NCBI GenBank assembly: GCA_016742215.1
Contig: JACVCC010000001.1
Location: forward strand, 124,001-188,000
Length of the DNA stretch: 64,000 nucleotides
DNA from: Brevundimonas sp.
GTDB lineage: Bacteria > Pseudomonadota > Alphaproteobacteria > Caulobacterales > Caulobacteraceae
Reading direction: 5' to 3'
The translations under genes were made by a program, and so were the position numbers. The number at the start of each line of letters is the position of its first letter. The stretch's first letter is position 1. A model generated the notes under the pieces. The model did not search any database. It had not been told where the DNA came from and saw only the letters and a program-made list of their open reading frames with translations. Of the stretch, positions 8,055 through 16,518 are shown piece by piece.

Positions 8055-9188
8055 TCAGAAGGTCACGACCGTCCGCACCGCCTTGCCGTCCGCCAGATCG
8101 TCGAAGGCGGCGTTGATGTCCTCCAGCGCGATGGTCCCGCTCAGCAGGCGGTCGACCGGCAGCCGCCCCTCGCGGAACAGGGCGACGTAGCGCGGGATGT
8201 CGCGGGCAGGCACGCAGGTGCCGATGTAGCTGCCCATCAGGGTCCGCTCCTCGGCGACCAGCGAGACGATGTTGACCGCCAGGGCGGCATCCGGCGGCGG
8301 CAGGCCGGCGGTGACCGTGGTCCCGCCGCGCCGGGTCATCTTCCACGCGTTCTCCAGTGCCCGCGCCGAGCCAGCCATCTCGAACACGAAGTCCGCCCCG
8401 CCGCCTGTCAGGGCGCGCACCTGCTCGATCGCATCGGGCGCCGCGGCGTTGACGGTGTGCACGGCGCCGAGGGTGCGGGCCAGGGCCAGCTTCTCGTCCG
8501 ACAGATCGACCGCCACGACCGGCGTCGCGCCCGAGGCCAGCGCGCCCAGAACCGAGGCCAGACCGACACCGCCCAGACCGACCACGGCCACGGACTGGCC
8601 CGCCCGCACGCCCGCGGTGTTCACCACGGCGCCGACGCCGGTCAGCACCGCGCAGCCGAACAGGGCGGCGTGCTCGAACGGAAGGTCAGCGGGGACCTTC
8701 ACCAGCGAGCGGCGCGAGACCACGGCCCGGTCGGCGAAGGCCGAGCAGCCGAGATGGTGGTTCAGCTCGCCCTCGCGGCCATGGATGCGTCGCCCGCCGC
8801 CCAGCAGCTCGCCCTTGCCGTTGGCCGCCGCACCCGGCTCGCACAGTGCGGGGCGACCGCCGGCGCAAGGGTTGCAGTGGCCGCACGAGGGCATGAAGAC
8901 CATGACCACGTGGTCGCCCGGCTGCAGGTCGTCGACGCCTGCGCCCACCGCCTCGACGACGCCTGCCGCCTCATGGCCCAGCGCCATCGGCATGGGGCGG
9001 GGCCGGTCGCCGTTGATGACGCTGAGGTCCGAGTGGCACAGGCCCGCCGCGCGGATCGCGACCCGCACCTCGCCCATGCCGGGCGCGTCCAGTGTGACCG
9101 TCTCGATCTCGAGCGGCCGACTGTCGGCATAGGGGCGAGCGGCGCCCATGGCGGTGAGGACGGCGGCGCGTGACGTGATCGTGCTCAT
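8055..9188 (-). CDS. Zinc-dependent alcohol dehydrogenase (MDR superfamily)
   Basis: A 377-residue NAD(P)-dependent dehydrogenase. The catalytic zinc ligands are C51 (GLCHSD), H72 with E73 (GHEAAG), and C179 (LFGCAVLTGVGA). The structural zinc is held by C102, C105, C108 and C116. The Rossmann motif GLGGVG lies at about 204-209. Overall layout resembles the class III/liver-type alcohol dehydrogenase group; the substrate is unknown. The start ATG at 9188 follows a 150-base spacer shared with the divergent thioesterase gene. The small unknown gene downstream is probably in the same transcript. Confidence 0.9.
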   Translation of the reverse strand: MSTITSRAAVLTAMGAARPYADSRPLEIETVTLDAPGMGEVRVAIRAAGLCHSDLSVINGDRPRPMPMALGHEAAGVVEAVGAGVDDLQPGDHVVMVFMPSCGHCNPCAGGRPALCEPGAAANGKGELLGGGRRIHGREGELNHHLGCSAFADRAVVSRRSLVKVPADLPFEHAALFGCAVLTGVGAVVNTAGVRAGQSVAVVGLGGVGLASVLGALASGATPVVAVDLSDEKLALARTLGAVHTVNAAAPDAIEQVRALTGGGADFVFEMAGSARALENAWKMTRRGGTTVTAGLPPPDAALAVNIVSLVAEERTLMGSYIGTCVPARDIPRYVALFREGRLPVDRLLSGTIALEDINAAFDDLADGKAVRTVVTF

Positions 9189-9340
9189 AACCCGACGCTA
9201 GGCGCTTGACGCGGCGTCCGCCAAGCCCGAGCGTCGGTATTGGAAGCGCACGAAGAGGCGCTCCGGGAAACGCCAATACCGTCTGCGCTCAAGCAGCGAG
9301 CGACCGCGTCGCGAGCGATAGCGCATCTCAGGGAGACTTC

Positions 9341-9778
9341 ATGACCGGCGCCATCGAACGGACCAAACGCAGCGACTATCGCCGCTTCCAGCAGATCTCG
9401 ACCCGCTGGATGGACAACGACGTCTACGGCCACGTGAACAACGTGGTCTATTACTCGTGGTTCGACACGGCGGTGAACCGGCTGCTGGTGGTCAACGGGG
9501 TGCTGGACATCCACAACGGCAAGACCATCGGCCTGGTGGCGGAAACCGGCTGCCGCTACTTCTCGCCGACTGCCTTCCCGGACGAGATCGAGGCGGGCGT
9601 CCGCGTCGCCCATGTCGGCTCAAGTTCGGTCCGGTACGAAATCGGGCTGTTCCGCAACAACGAGCAGGACGCCGCTGCCGTGGGCTACTTCGTCCACGTC
9701 TATGTCGACCGCGAGACCAAGCGTCCCGTGCCGGTCGATGAGAAGATGCGCGGCTTCCTGGAAAGCCTGAAGACCTAG
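9341..9778 (+). CDS. Acyl-CoA thioesterase, 4HBT hotdog fold
   Basis: A 145-residue hotdog-fold thioesterase that should hydrolyse acyl-CoA substrates. The helix motif RWMDNDVYGHVNNVVYYSWFD carries the Asp that acts in the YbgC/4-hydroxybenzoyl-CoA family. Strand segments AETGCRYFSPTAFPDEIEAG and VRYEIGLFRNNEQDAAAVG follow. The start ATG at 9341 has GGGAGA at 9331-9336; a longer open frame from 9206 lacks such a signal. A second hotdog protein, YbgC, occurs at 19146 in the tol cluster. The gene ends in a CTAG shared with the opposite gene. Confidence 0.87.
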   Translation: MTGAIERTKRSDYRRFQQISTRWMDNDVYGHVNNVVYYSWFDTAVNRLLVVNGVLDIHNGKTIGLVAETGCRYFSPTAFPDEIEAGVRVAHVGSSSVRYEIGLFRNNEQDAAAVGYFVHVYVDRETKRPVPVDEKMRGFLESLKT

Positions 9779-9975
9779 TCTTCCAGCCGGCCCATCAGGG
9801 CCAGGGCGCCGACGGCGGTCAGAACGCCCAGCGCGAAGGCGCCGATGACGGCGCCGGTGGCGACATAGGTGGAGACCGTCATCGGGCGGGCCTCGTACCA
9901 TTCGACGATGTCGGCCTCGTGCAGGTCCTCGTCGTGATAGCCCTCGGCTTCGTAGATGGCGTCTTCGGCGGTCAT
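9775..9975 (-). CDS. Small single-pass membrane protein, unknown
   Basis: A 66-residue protein. Its acidic N-terminal half (EDAIYEAEGYHDEDLHEADI) precedes one transmembrane helix (about 31-58: VSTYVATGAVIGAFALGVLT). The start ATG at 9975 has CGGAGAG five bases upstream, preferred over an in-frame start at 10002. It is convergent with the thioesterase gene; their TAG stops interlock in one CTAG (9775-9778). No family is recognised. Confidence 0.65.
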   Translation of the reverse strand: MTAEDAIYEAEGYHDEDLHEADIVEWYEARPMTVSTYVATGAVIGAFALGVLTAVGALALMGRLED

Positions 9976-10105
9976 GGGGGCTCTCCGTCTGGTCGGTGTC
10001 AAAATGCCCGTAAAGCTCTACCGGTTCCTGAACCGTGACACCGTCGCCGCCTTCGGTTAGATCGCGGCTCCGACATTCTACCGCTGACGACGACCAGAGA
10101 CCTCC

Positions 10106-10879
10106 ATGGCCGGCCATTCCAAGTTCAAGAACATCATGCACCGCAAGGGCCGCGCCGACGCCGCGCGCTCCAAGCTGTTCTCCAAACTGTCGCGCGACAT
10201 CACCGTCGCCGCCAAGTCGGGGATGCCCGATCCGGCCATGAACCCGCGCCTGCGTCTGGCCGTGAACAACGCCAAGGCCGAGAGCCTGCCCAAGGACGTC
10301 ATCCAGCGCGCCATCAACAAGGCCTCGTCGGGCGACGCCGATACGATGGAAGAAATCCGCTACGAGGGCCGCGGTCCCGGCGGCGTCGGCATCATCGTCG
10401 AGGCCCTGACCGACAACCGCAACCGCGCAGCCTCGAACATCGGCGCGGCGTTCAAGAAGAACGGCGGCTCGCTCAGCGAGATGAACTCGGTCGCCTTCAT
10501 GTGGGACAAGGTCGGCAAGATCACCTATGCGGCGGAAGCCGGCACTGAGGACGCCGTCATGGAAGCCGCCATCGAGGCGGGCGCCCAGGACGTCGAGAGC
10601 GATCTGGTCAAGCCGGACATCTACGAGGACGCGCCGGGCCACACCATCTGGACCGCCTTCGAGGATCTGAACGATGTGGCCGAGGCCATGTCGAAGGTTC
10701 TGGGCGATCCGAAGTCGACCGCCATCGTCTGGAAGCCGCAGTCCGAAGTGCCGGTCACCGGCGAGGCCGTCGGCACCCTGTTCAAGCTGCTGGACGCCCT
10801 GGACGCCGAAGACGACGTCTCGGCCGTCTACTCGAACGAGGACATCTCGGACGAGGACGCCGCGACCTACGCGGGCTGA
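10106..10879 (+). CDS. yebC: YebC/PmpR-family translation and transcription factor
   Basis: A 257-residue YebC-family protein. It has the invariant start MAGHSKFKNIMHRKGRADAA, the motif RYEGRGPGGVGIIVEALTDN, and NRAASNIGAAFKKNGGSL. Members bind DNA as regulators, and some assist ribosomes at proline-rich sequences. In many bacteria yebC sits just before ruvC. Here it lies about 6 kb upstream of ruvC, with unrelated genes between. Several proline-rich proteins occur in this window (TolA, the TonB-like protein, the VWA protein), which is at least consistent with a translational role. Confidence 0.95.
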   Translation: MAGHSKFKNIMHRKGRADAARSKLFSKLSRDITVAAKSGMPDPAMNPRLRLAVNNAKAESLPKDVIQRAINKASSGDADTMEEIRYEGRGPGGVGIIVEALTDNRNRAASNIGAAFKKNGGSLSEMNSVAFMWDKVGKITYAAEAGTEDAVMEAAIEAGAQDVESDLVKPDIYEDAPGHTIWTAFEDLNDVAEAMSKVLGDPKSTAIVWKPQSEVPVTGEAVGTLFKLLDALDAEDDVSAVYSNEDISDEDAATYAG

Positions 10880-10882
10880 TCG

Positions 10883-11380
10883 ATGGAGCCGGCTCCGGAG
10901 CGCAGGCCGAGTATCGTCGAGGAGCCGAGGCGCACGCCATGGCCGCTGATCATCGGCGTGACCCTGGCGTCGATCGCTGCCGGGTCCCTGATCTGGCAGG
11001 CGGCGTCGGAGTTCCGGATCAGCATCGGACAGGACCCGGCTCCGGAAGAGCCGCTGATCCAGGTTCGCGAGGCCGCGTCGCCTTCCGCATCCGACAAGGA
11101 CGAGACGGCGCCTCCCCGAGGCACAAGACCTCAATGGGCCAGCCGGCCGGTTCCTGAGTACCCTGAGGACGGCGTCGCCGTATCCAGGGCCCATGTTTCG
11201 CTGGTTTGCACCATCCAGTCGGATCGCAGGCTTGGTGACTGCCGGATCACCGAGGAGACCCCGTCGGGCTATGGTTTCGGCCGAAGCGCGGTCGCCGCTG
11301 CCGAGGAAGCGCGCGTCAGCGACAATTCGGTTCCCGGCGAGACAGTCAGTTTCACTATCCGTTTCTGGCTACCCGACTGA
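10883..11380 (+). CDS. TonB-C-domain protein with N-terminal membrane anchor
   Basis: A 165-residue protein starting 3 bases after yebC, hence probably co-transcribed. It has one transmembrane helix (about 20-43: PLIIGVTLASIAAGSLIW) and a short linker. A C-terminal domain begins PVPEYPEDGVAVSRAHVSLVC and continues with GDCRITEETPSGYGFGRSAV, the pattern of TonB C-terminal domains. It lacks the long Pro/Lys spacer of true TonB. It may be an energy-transducer relative or a periplasmic binding module. Function is inferred from the fold only. Confidence 0.7.
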   Translation: MEPAPERRPSIVEEPRRTPWPLIIGVTLASIAAGSLIWQAASEFRISIGQDPAPEEPLIQVREAASPSASDKDETAPPRGTRPQWASRPVPEYPEDGVAVSRAHVSLVCTIQSDRRLGDCRITEETPSGYGFGRSAVAAAEEARVSDNSVPGETVSFTIRFWLPD

Positions 11381-11384
11381 CCCG

Positions 11385-11591
11385 TCAGGACAGGTACGGA
11401 GACTCCTCCTCCAGCCAGCCCGACGGGCGGCCCCAGGGACGAGGCGGATGGCGAAGGCGGATCATGCCGTGCAGGGTCTCGGTCAGATCCACCAGCTGGT
11501 CGTCCGACAGTTCAACGGCTGCACGAAGGACCTCCGCCCGCAGGGCCGCGAAGTCCTCGGAACCAAGACGACGGTGCGCACGGGGCGGCAT
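11385..11591 (-). CDS. Small hypothetical protein
   Basis: A 68-residue soluble protein starting MPPRAHRRLGSEDFAALR, with Arg-rich and Leu-rich helical stretches (ELSDDQLVDLTETLHGMI). The start at 11591 has AGGAGAGG just upstream. The frame extends to 11696, but that part lacks a better start. It converges on the TonB-C-domain gene with a 4-base gap. No family is recognised. Confidence 0.5.
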   Translation of the reverse strand: MPPRAHRRLGSEDFAALRAEVLRAAVELSDDQLVDLTETLHGMIRLRHPPRPWGRPSGWLEEESPYLS

Positions 11592-11741
11592 GGTCCTCTC
11601 CTCAACCGGACTATAGAGCGCAACCGGGTTATCTGGTTCCCGAATATCCCGGAGAGGTTGAGACGGTAGCCGTCCAACTGCGGTGCCTGCGTACACAGAT
11701 GGTGTGAGGTTTCGACCTCAGCGCGAGTTGTGTGGCGCGGA

Positions 11742-13163
11742 TCAATCAGCGTAGGCCTTCACAAGATCGAACAGGAAGTCGCGGCCTTCGTAGAGCGAGC
11801 GGACGCGTATGCGCTCGTTCAGGCCGTGCACGCCGCCGCCGTCGGGATCGGCGAACAGGCCGGTGACGCCATAGGTCGGAATACCCGCCGCGTTGGTGAA
11901 GCGACCGTCAGTCGCCCCGGGGCTCATCGACGGGACCACCGGCACGCCCGGCCACATCCGTCCGGCAATCTCGCGGATCGGGCCGACGATCTCGTCCGAA
12001 AGGGGAGGGGGCGGCGAGGTCGGGTCGATGTTGCCGGGAATGGTCACCGCGATTCCGGGGTCGGCCAGCACCCGCTCCAGATCGGCTCGCACCTCCTGCG
12101 GCTCATGGCCGGGCAGGATGCGGCAGTTCACATTGGCGGTCGCGCGCTGGGGCAGGGCGTTGGGCGCGTGGCCGGCGTCGACCATGGTGGCCACGCAGGT
12201 GGTGCGCAGGATGGCGTTCCACGCCGGATCGGCGGCCGACAGCCGGGTCGCCGCCTGTATCATCGCCTCGCCCGATGTCGCACCGATCGCGCGCATGTCC
12301 GCGGCATGGTTCGGCGTGGCGGCGGCCATGGCCCCGAAATAGGCCTTCACCGTCTCGTTCGGCTCGGTCGGGAAGGCATGGGCGCCCAGCCGCGACAGGC
12401 CATTGGACAGGCGATAGATGGCGTTGTCCGGCACGGGGCGGGACGAGTGGCCGCCGGGGTTGGTGATCTCCAGCCGGTAGTCCTGATAGATCTTCTCGCC
12501 GGCCTGGATCTCCAGCGCGATCCGCTGCCCTTCGGCGTCCAGCCGTCCGCGCGCGCCCTCGTTCAGGGCGAAGGCGGCGTCCAGCGCGTCGGGGTGAGTC
12601 TCCAGCAGCCACGACACCCCGTTCCAGGTGTCCGAGGTCTCCTCGCCGCAGGTCAGGGCGATCTTGATGTCCCGGCGCGGGGTGAACCCCTGCTGCGTCA
12701 GCCGGATCAGGGTGTCGACCCAGATCGCCGCCTGGGCTTTGTCGTCATGGGCGCCGCGGGCGTAGAAATAGCCGTTCTCCTCCACCAGGGTGAACGGATC
12801 CCGCTCCCAGTCCTCGCGCCGGGCCTCGACCACATCGATGTGGGCCAGCAGCAGGATCGGCCGCGCGGACGGATCGGAGCCGCGCAGCACGGCGGCCAGA
12901 TTGCCGTCCCTGGGCCGCTCGTCGAACACCAGCACCCGCACGTCGTCCTGCGGGAAGCCGGCGGCCAGCAGACGGGCGGCCATCCGCTCCGAGGCGAGGG
13001 TGCAACTGCCTTCGGACAGGGTCGTGTTGGTCTCGATCAACTCGCGATACAGCTCACGGAACTCGGTCTGGTCCGGGCGTGGCGCCGGCGTCTGGGCCAT
13101 CGCGGCCGTGGCCGTCAGGGCGGCGGCGAGGAAGGGCGCAACGACGCGCGACACGATCGACAT
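11742..13163 (-). CDS. M20-family zinc metallopeptidase, exported
   Basis: A 473-residue peptidase or amidohydrolase with a signal peptide ending AMAQ (about residue 24), so it should act in the periplasm. Metal-site motifs are in order: LLAHIDVVEA (H108, D110), ARGAHDDKA (Asp at about 140), CGEETSD (catalytic Glu pair at about 174), LNEG, and the late His in GVHGLNE. A dimerisation or lid domain (ITNPGGHSSRPVPDNA) lies in the middle. The family removes amino acids from peptides or acylated amino acids; the exact substrate is unknown. It stands alone on the minus strand. Confidence 0.9.
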   Translation of the reverse strand: MSIVSRVVAPFLAAALTATAAMAQTPAPRPDQTEFRELYRELIETNTTLSEGSCTLASERMAARLLAAGFPQDDVRVLVFDERPRDGNLAAVLRGSDPSARPILLLAHIDVVEARREDWERDPFTLVEENGYFYARGAHDDKAQAAIWVDTLIRLTQQGFTPRRDIKIALTCGEETSDTWNGVSWLLETHPDALDAAFALNEGARGRLDAEGQRIALEIQAGEKIYQDYRLEITNPGGHSSRPVPDNAIYRLSNGLSRLGAHAFPTEPNETVKAYFGAMAAATPNHAADMRAIGATSGEAMIQAATRLSAADPAWNAILRTTCVATMVDAGHAPNALPQRATANVNCRILPGHEPQEVRADLERVLADPGIAVTIPGNIDPTSPPPPLSDEIVGPIREIAGRMWPGVPVVPSMSPGATDGRFTNAAGIPTYGVTGLFADPDGGGVHGLNERIRVRSLYEGRDFLFDLVKAYAD

Positions 13164-13264
13164 GACGAAATCTCCGGTCCCGGACGGACGCTAGCCCGCC
13201 TGTGGCTGACTGTCTCGCATCAAGCGTCGCGGGAACGGCGCGCTCCGGACACCGTTCGTCGCAA

Positions 13265-13963
13265 ATGGACATGACGGACCTGCCCGACTTCGCCCTGCCC
13301 CTGTTGGCCGCCGTGCTGGCCGGCGGACTGATCGGCTTCGAGCGCGAATGGCGCGGTCGGGCGGCGGGCTTCCGCACCCATATCCTCGTCTGCCTCGCCT
13401 CTGCCCTGCTGATGGAGTTGTCGGTCTCGCAGGCCGCCTGGCGGTTCGCGACGATGCCGGGCACGGAGATCATCACCGACCCTGCCCGTATGGCGCACGG
13501 CGTCCTGACCGGCATCGGCTTCCTGTGCGCCGGGGTGATCTTCCGCGCGGGCTTCTCGATCCACGGTCTGACGACGGCCGCATCGCTTTGGATCACCTCC
13601 GCCATCGGCCTGTTGTTCGGCGCTGGGCTGTTTGGTCTGGGGGCGACCGGTACGGCGTTGACCGTCGCCATCCTCGTCGCGTTGCGGCTCGTCAGCCGCC
13701 GTCTGCCGCAGATGGTGGTTGTCGACGCCGAGGTCGTCTGGCGGCGCGACGCCAGCGGGGCGGAGGACCGCATCGAGGCCGCTCTGGCGGGTCTGGATCG
13801 CGGCCACCGCGCGGACCGGTTCGATATGGTCGAGGGCGGCGAACTGCTGCGCCGGTCATTCCGGTTCAAGATCGACGGCGAACCCGAACTCAAGGCGCTG
13901 GCCGCCCGTCTGCGGAGCATCGCCGGGGTGACGGCCTACTCCCTCGATCCCCGCGACGACTGA
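13265..13963 (+). CDS. MgtC/SapB-family membrane protein, copy 1
   Basis: A 232-residue inner-membrane protein of the MgtC/SapB family. It has AGGLIGFEREWRGRAAGFRTH, then the hallmark GVLTGIGFLCAGVIF and GLTTAASLWITSAIG. Four to five helices lie in the first 150 residues, and a soluble C-terminal ACT-like domain follows. MgtC proteins are linked to low-magnesium survival and inhibition of F-type ATP synthase in Salmonella; SapB-type members are less well defined. I chose ATG 13265; another ATG lies two codons downstream. A homologous gene follows after 71 bases. Confidence 0.88.
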   Translation: MDMTDLPDFALPLLAAVLAGGLIGFEREWRGRAAGFRTHILVCLASALLMELSVSQAAWRFATMPGTEIITDPARMAHGVLTGIGFLCAGVIFRAGFSIHGLTTAASLWITSAIGLLFGAGLFGLGATGTALTVAILVALRLVSRRLPQMVVVDAEVVWRRDASGAEDRIEAALAGLDRGHRADRFDMVEGGELLRRSFRFKIDGEPELKALAARLRSIAGVTAYSLDPRDD

Positions 13964-14034
13964 CGCCCGCTTGATCTGTTCCGCTTGCCGGGCCTACGCT
14001 CGGGATTCGTCAGTTTGCGGAGCGAATTTCAGCG

Positions 14035-14721
14035 ATGACATGGGATCTGGTCTGGCCGGTGCTCGCGGCCATGACGGCCGGGGGGCTGATCGGCGTCGAG
14101 CGTACCTATCACGGGCATCCGGCGGGCTTCCGGACCCATATTCTCGTCTGCCTGACCAGCTGCGTGCTGATGCTGGCGGCCATGCACCAGTCGACCTGGG
14201 CCTTCACGGCGCTGGCGGGTCAGACGGTGGTGATCGATCCCACGCGGATGTCGCACGGCCTGCTGACCGGCATCGGCTTCCTCTGCGCCGGCGTCATCTT
14301 CCGCGAGGGCTTTTCCGTCCACGGCCTGACCACGGCGGCGTCGCTGTGGGTCACCTCGGCCATCGGCGTGCTGCTGGGCGTCGGCATGTGGCAGCTCGCA
14401 CTCGTGGCGGCGGGCGCGACGCTGGGGGTGCTGGCGGTGCTGCGGCTGGCCGACGCCAAACTGCCCCACATCGGGGTCATGGACGTGGTGCTGCGCTGGA
14501 AGCGGGGGACGGCCCCGGGCGAGGCGCGGGTGCGCAATCTGCTGAAGGACGCGGGGCTGAAGGCCGTTCGCCTCGGCCACGTCATCGCCCACGACGGCAA
14601 GATCCACGAGCACCACATGAAGGTGAAGGGCGCCATGCCGATGGACATCGACGGCCTCGTCGCCCGCCTTGGTGACGAGCGCGATCTGGTCGGCTTCTCT
14701 GTGATGCCGCGCGACGAGTAG
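14035..14721 (+). CDS. MgtC/SapB-family membrane protein, copy 2
   Basis: A 228-residue paralogue of the preceding gene. It shares GGLIGVER, the AGFRTHILVCL stretch, GLLTGIGFLCAGVIFREGFS and GLTTAASLWVTSAIG. The membrane half is nearly the same as copy 1, while the C-terminal cytosolic domain differs strongly (here RNLLKDAGLKAVRLGHVIAHDG). This implies an old tandem duplication with divergence of the regulatory end. The two may form a hetero-oligomer or respond to different signals. It precedes a convergent operon, with a 7-base gap. Confidence 0.88.
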   Translation: MTWDLVWPVLAAMTAGGLIGVERTYHGHPAGFRTHILVCLTSCVLMLAAMHQSTWAFTALAGQTVVIDPTRMSHGLLTGIGFLCAGVIFREGFSVHGLTTAASLWVTSAIGVLLGVGMWQLALVAAGATLGVLAVLRLADAKLPHIGVMDVVLRWKRGTAPGEARVRNLLKDAGLKAVRLGHVIAHDGKIHEHHMKVKGAMPMDIDGLVARLGDERDLVGFSVMPRDE

Positions 14722-14728
14722 CCGGTCG

Positions 14729-14848
14729 TCAGGTGCAGAAGGCGATCATGGCGTCGAGGAAGACCGCCAGACCGTGACGGCTCCACAGCCACAGGCCCAG
14801 CCCCATCACGGCGGCGACGCCCGCGCCTATGGCCAGCTTGCGGGTCAT
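14729..14848 (-). CDS. 39-residue membrane protein translationally coupled to the MFS gene
   Basis: A very small open frame, MTRKLAIGAGVAAVMGLG onward, ending AFCT. Its ATG (14848-14846) overlaps the MFS stop TGA (14847-14845) in an ATGA junction. The product is basic at the N-terminus with one hydrophobic helix (about 5-22) and a Trp/Arg/His break. It is then amphipathic. The overlap, same-strand position and membrane-like sequence argue that it is a real accessory peptide rather than noise. Conservation cannot be judged here. Confidence 0.5.
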   Translation of the reverse strand: MTRKLAIGAGVAAVMGLGLWLWSRHGLAVFLDAMIAFCT

Positions 14849-16089
14849 TCGGCCGGGACCTGTGCGGGCCGCGCGATCGGCGCCTCGCGGATCGGCAGGT
14901 TGGCGACGGCGGCCAGGAAGCCCAGCGCGATCGAGGCCAGCCAGACGACGAGGTAGGACCCGGTCGCATCGAAGGCCACGCCCGCCAGCCAGGCGCCGAG
15001 GAAGGCGCCGACCTGATGGCTCAGGAAGACGATGCCCGCCAGCGCCGACAGGTGCCTCAGCCCGTAGATCTGCGCCACCAGACCGTTGGTCAGCGGCACC
15101 GTGCCCAGCCACAGGAAGCCGAAGGTCGCGGCGAAGACCAGCACGCTCGGCGACGACAGCGGGACCACCAGGAAGATCGCCACCGCCACGCCGCGCAGGG
15201 CGTAGAGCAGGGCCAGCAGCCCCTTCTTGGAATGCTTCGACCCCCACGCGCCCCACAGCCACGAGCCCAGGATGTTGAACAGGCCGATCAGCGCCAGCGC
15301 ATAGGCGCCGGTTTCGGCCGGCAGGCCCTGATCGCGGATGTAGGCCGGCAGGTGGGTGCCGACGAAAGCGATGTGGAAGCCGCAGACGAAGAAGCCCGCG
15401 TTCAACAGCCAGAACGACGGATGGGCGAAGGCCTCCTTCAGCGCCTCGCCGATCGGCTGGCCGTCCTCCTTGCCGCCGGGCGCCGGCGGCTTGCCCGCCA
15501 CACCCAGCGCCAGCGGCACGATCAGGGCGATCATTCCGGCCAGCACGAACAGGGTGATGCGCCAGTCGACCGCGTCCAGCAGGCCTTGCGCCGCAGGGAC
15601 GACCAGAAACTGGCCGAACGATCCGCCCGCGGTGACGATGCCGAACGCCAGCGTCCGCTTCTCCGCCGGCACGATCTTGCCGACGGCGCCGAGGATGACC
15701 GTGAAGGTACAGCCCGCCATCGCCAGTCCGACCAGCGCGCCGAAGCCGATGGCCAGTCCGACCGCATCGGCGGCCGTCGCGGCGACGATCAGACCGACAG
15801 CATAGGCCGCCGCGCCGACCACCGCGACCTTGCCCGCGCCATGCTTGTCGGCCCAGGCGCCAACGAAGGGCTGCAACAGGCCGAACAGCAGGTTCTGCGC
15901 CGCCACGATCAGGCCGAAGGTCTGCCGGTCGACCTCGAGGCTCAGCCCCAGCGGAGTCAGGAACAGGCCGAAAGACTGGCGCACCCCCATCGACAGGGTG
16001 ACGATCACCGCCCCGGCCAGGATCATGATCCATGCGCGGCGCGAGAGGCCGGACGACGGGTTTGGAGAGGGGGCGACGGCGTCAGACAT
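14845..16089 (-). CDS. Major facilitator superfamily transporter
   Basis: A 414-residue MFS permease with about 12 helices. The loop 2-3 signature appears as GAWADKHGAGKVAVVGA, and a central cytosolic loop (about 200-220) separates the halves. The second half has GSWLWGAWGSKHSKKGLL. The pattern resembles the oxalate-formate/monocarboxylate porter group, so a small organic anion is plausible, but the substrate is unknown. Its 5' end overlaps the MarR gene by 8 bases, so the pair is one operon. The upstream regulator probably controls it. Confidence 0.85.
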   Translation of the reverse strand: MSDAVAPSPNPSSGLSRRAWIMILAGAVIVTLSMGVRQSFGLFLTPLGLSLEVDRQTFGLIVAAQNLLFGLLQPFVGAWADKHGAGKVAVVGAAAYAVGLIVAATAADAVGLAIGFGALVGLAMAGCTFTVILGAVGKIVPAEKRTLAFGIVTAGGSFGQFLVVPAAQGLLDAVDWRITLFVLAGMIALIVPLALGVAGKPPAPGGKEDGQPIGEALKEAFAHPSFWLLNAGFFVCGFHIAFVGTHLPAYIRDQGLPAETGAYALALIGLFNILGSWLWGAWGSKHSKKGLLALLYALRGVAVAIFLVVPLSSPSVLVFAATFGFLWLGTVPLTNGLVAQIYGLRHLSALAGIVFLSHQVGAFLGAWLAGVAFDATGSYLVVWLASIALGFLAAVANLPIREAPIARPAQVPAE

Positions 16090-16495
16090 GGGCCTCGACC
16101 TCCTTCAGCAGTTCGATCAGCGCGGCCTCGCGCGGCCCGAGGGTTTCGCTGACCCGCGCCTGCGCCTCGCGCCACGGCGGCATGGCGTCATTCAGTTTCT
16201 CGCGGCCCGCCGGCGTCAGGGCCAGCCTCTGCCCACGTTCGCCGTCGCGCGCCGCGGCATCGACCCAGCCCTTCTTCGCCAGCGGCTGCAGCGTCCGCCA
16301 CAGGGCGCTCTTCTCGTGCGCCGTCGCCTCGGCCAGTTCGGCCAGCGTCGGCCGGTCGTGCCGGCTCAGTGTGCGCATCACCGAGAACTGGGTCACCGTC
16401 AGCCCGACAGGCTCCAGCGCCTCGTCATACAGCCGGGTCAGGGCGCGGGAGGCGCGGCGCAGGCGGCCGCACACGCAAGGGGAGGCATCTTCCAT
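16082..16495 (-). CDS. MarR-family transcriptional repressor
   Basis: A 137-residue winged-helix regulator. VGLTVTQFSVMRTLSRHDRPTLA and the recognition helix region TAHEKSALWRTLQPLAKKGW lead into the wing GERGQRLALTPAG. An N-terminal CVCGR cysteine pair (about 7-9) could sense thiol-reactive or oxidising compounds; that is inference. The first ATG at 16495 has no ribosome-binding site and falls in a perfect palindrome repeated 24 bases upstream. This suggests a leaderless mRNA and direct autorepression. It leads the MFS operon. Confidence 0.87.
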   Translation of the reverse strand: MEDASPCVCGRLRRASRALTRLYDEALEPVGLTVTQFSVMRTLSRHDRPTLAELAEATAHEKSALWRTLQPLAKKGWVDAAARDGERGQRLALTPAGREKLNDAMPPWREAQARVSETLGPREAALIELLKEVEAHV

Positions 16496-16506
16496 TGCAT
16501 ATGCAA
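16495..16506. promoter_or_regulatory. Palindromic operator 1 of the MarR-MFS operon
   Basis: A perfect 12-base palindrome, TTGCATATGCAA, whose last base on the minus strand is the first base of the marR start codon. Binding here would block transcription start or early elongation of the operon. An identical copy lies at 16519-16530. Confidence 0.75.
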
Positions 16507-16518
16507 AGCACGGCGGCG

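Noticed and set aside
8032-8346. Upstream extension of the small gene at 7606-8031
   Set aside because: The added residues overlap the 3' end of the alcohol dehydrogenase in another frame and have Arg/Gly/Pro shadow composition.
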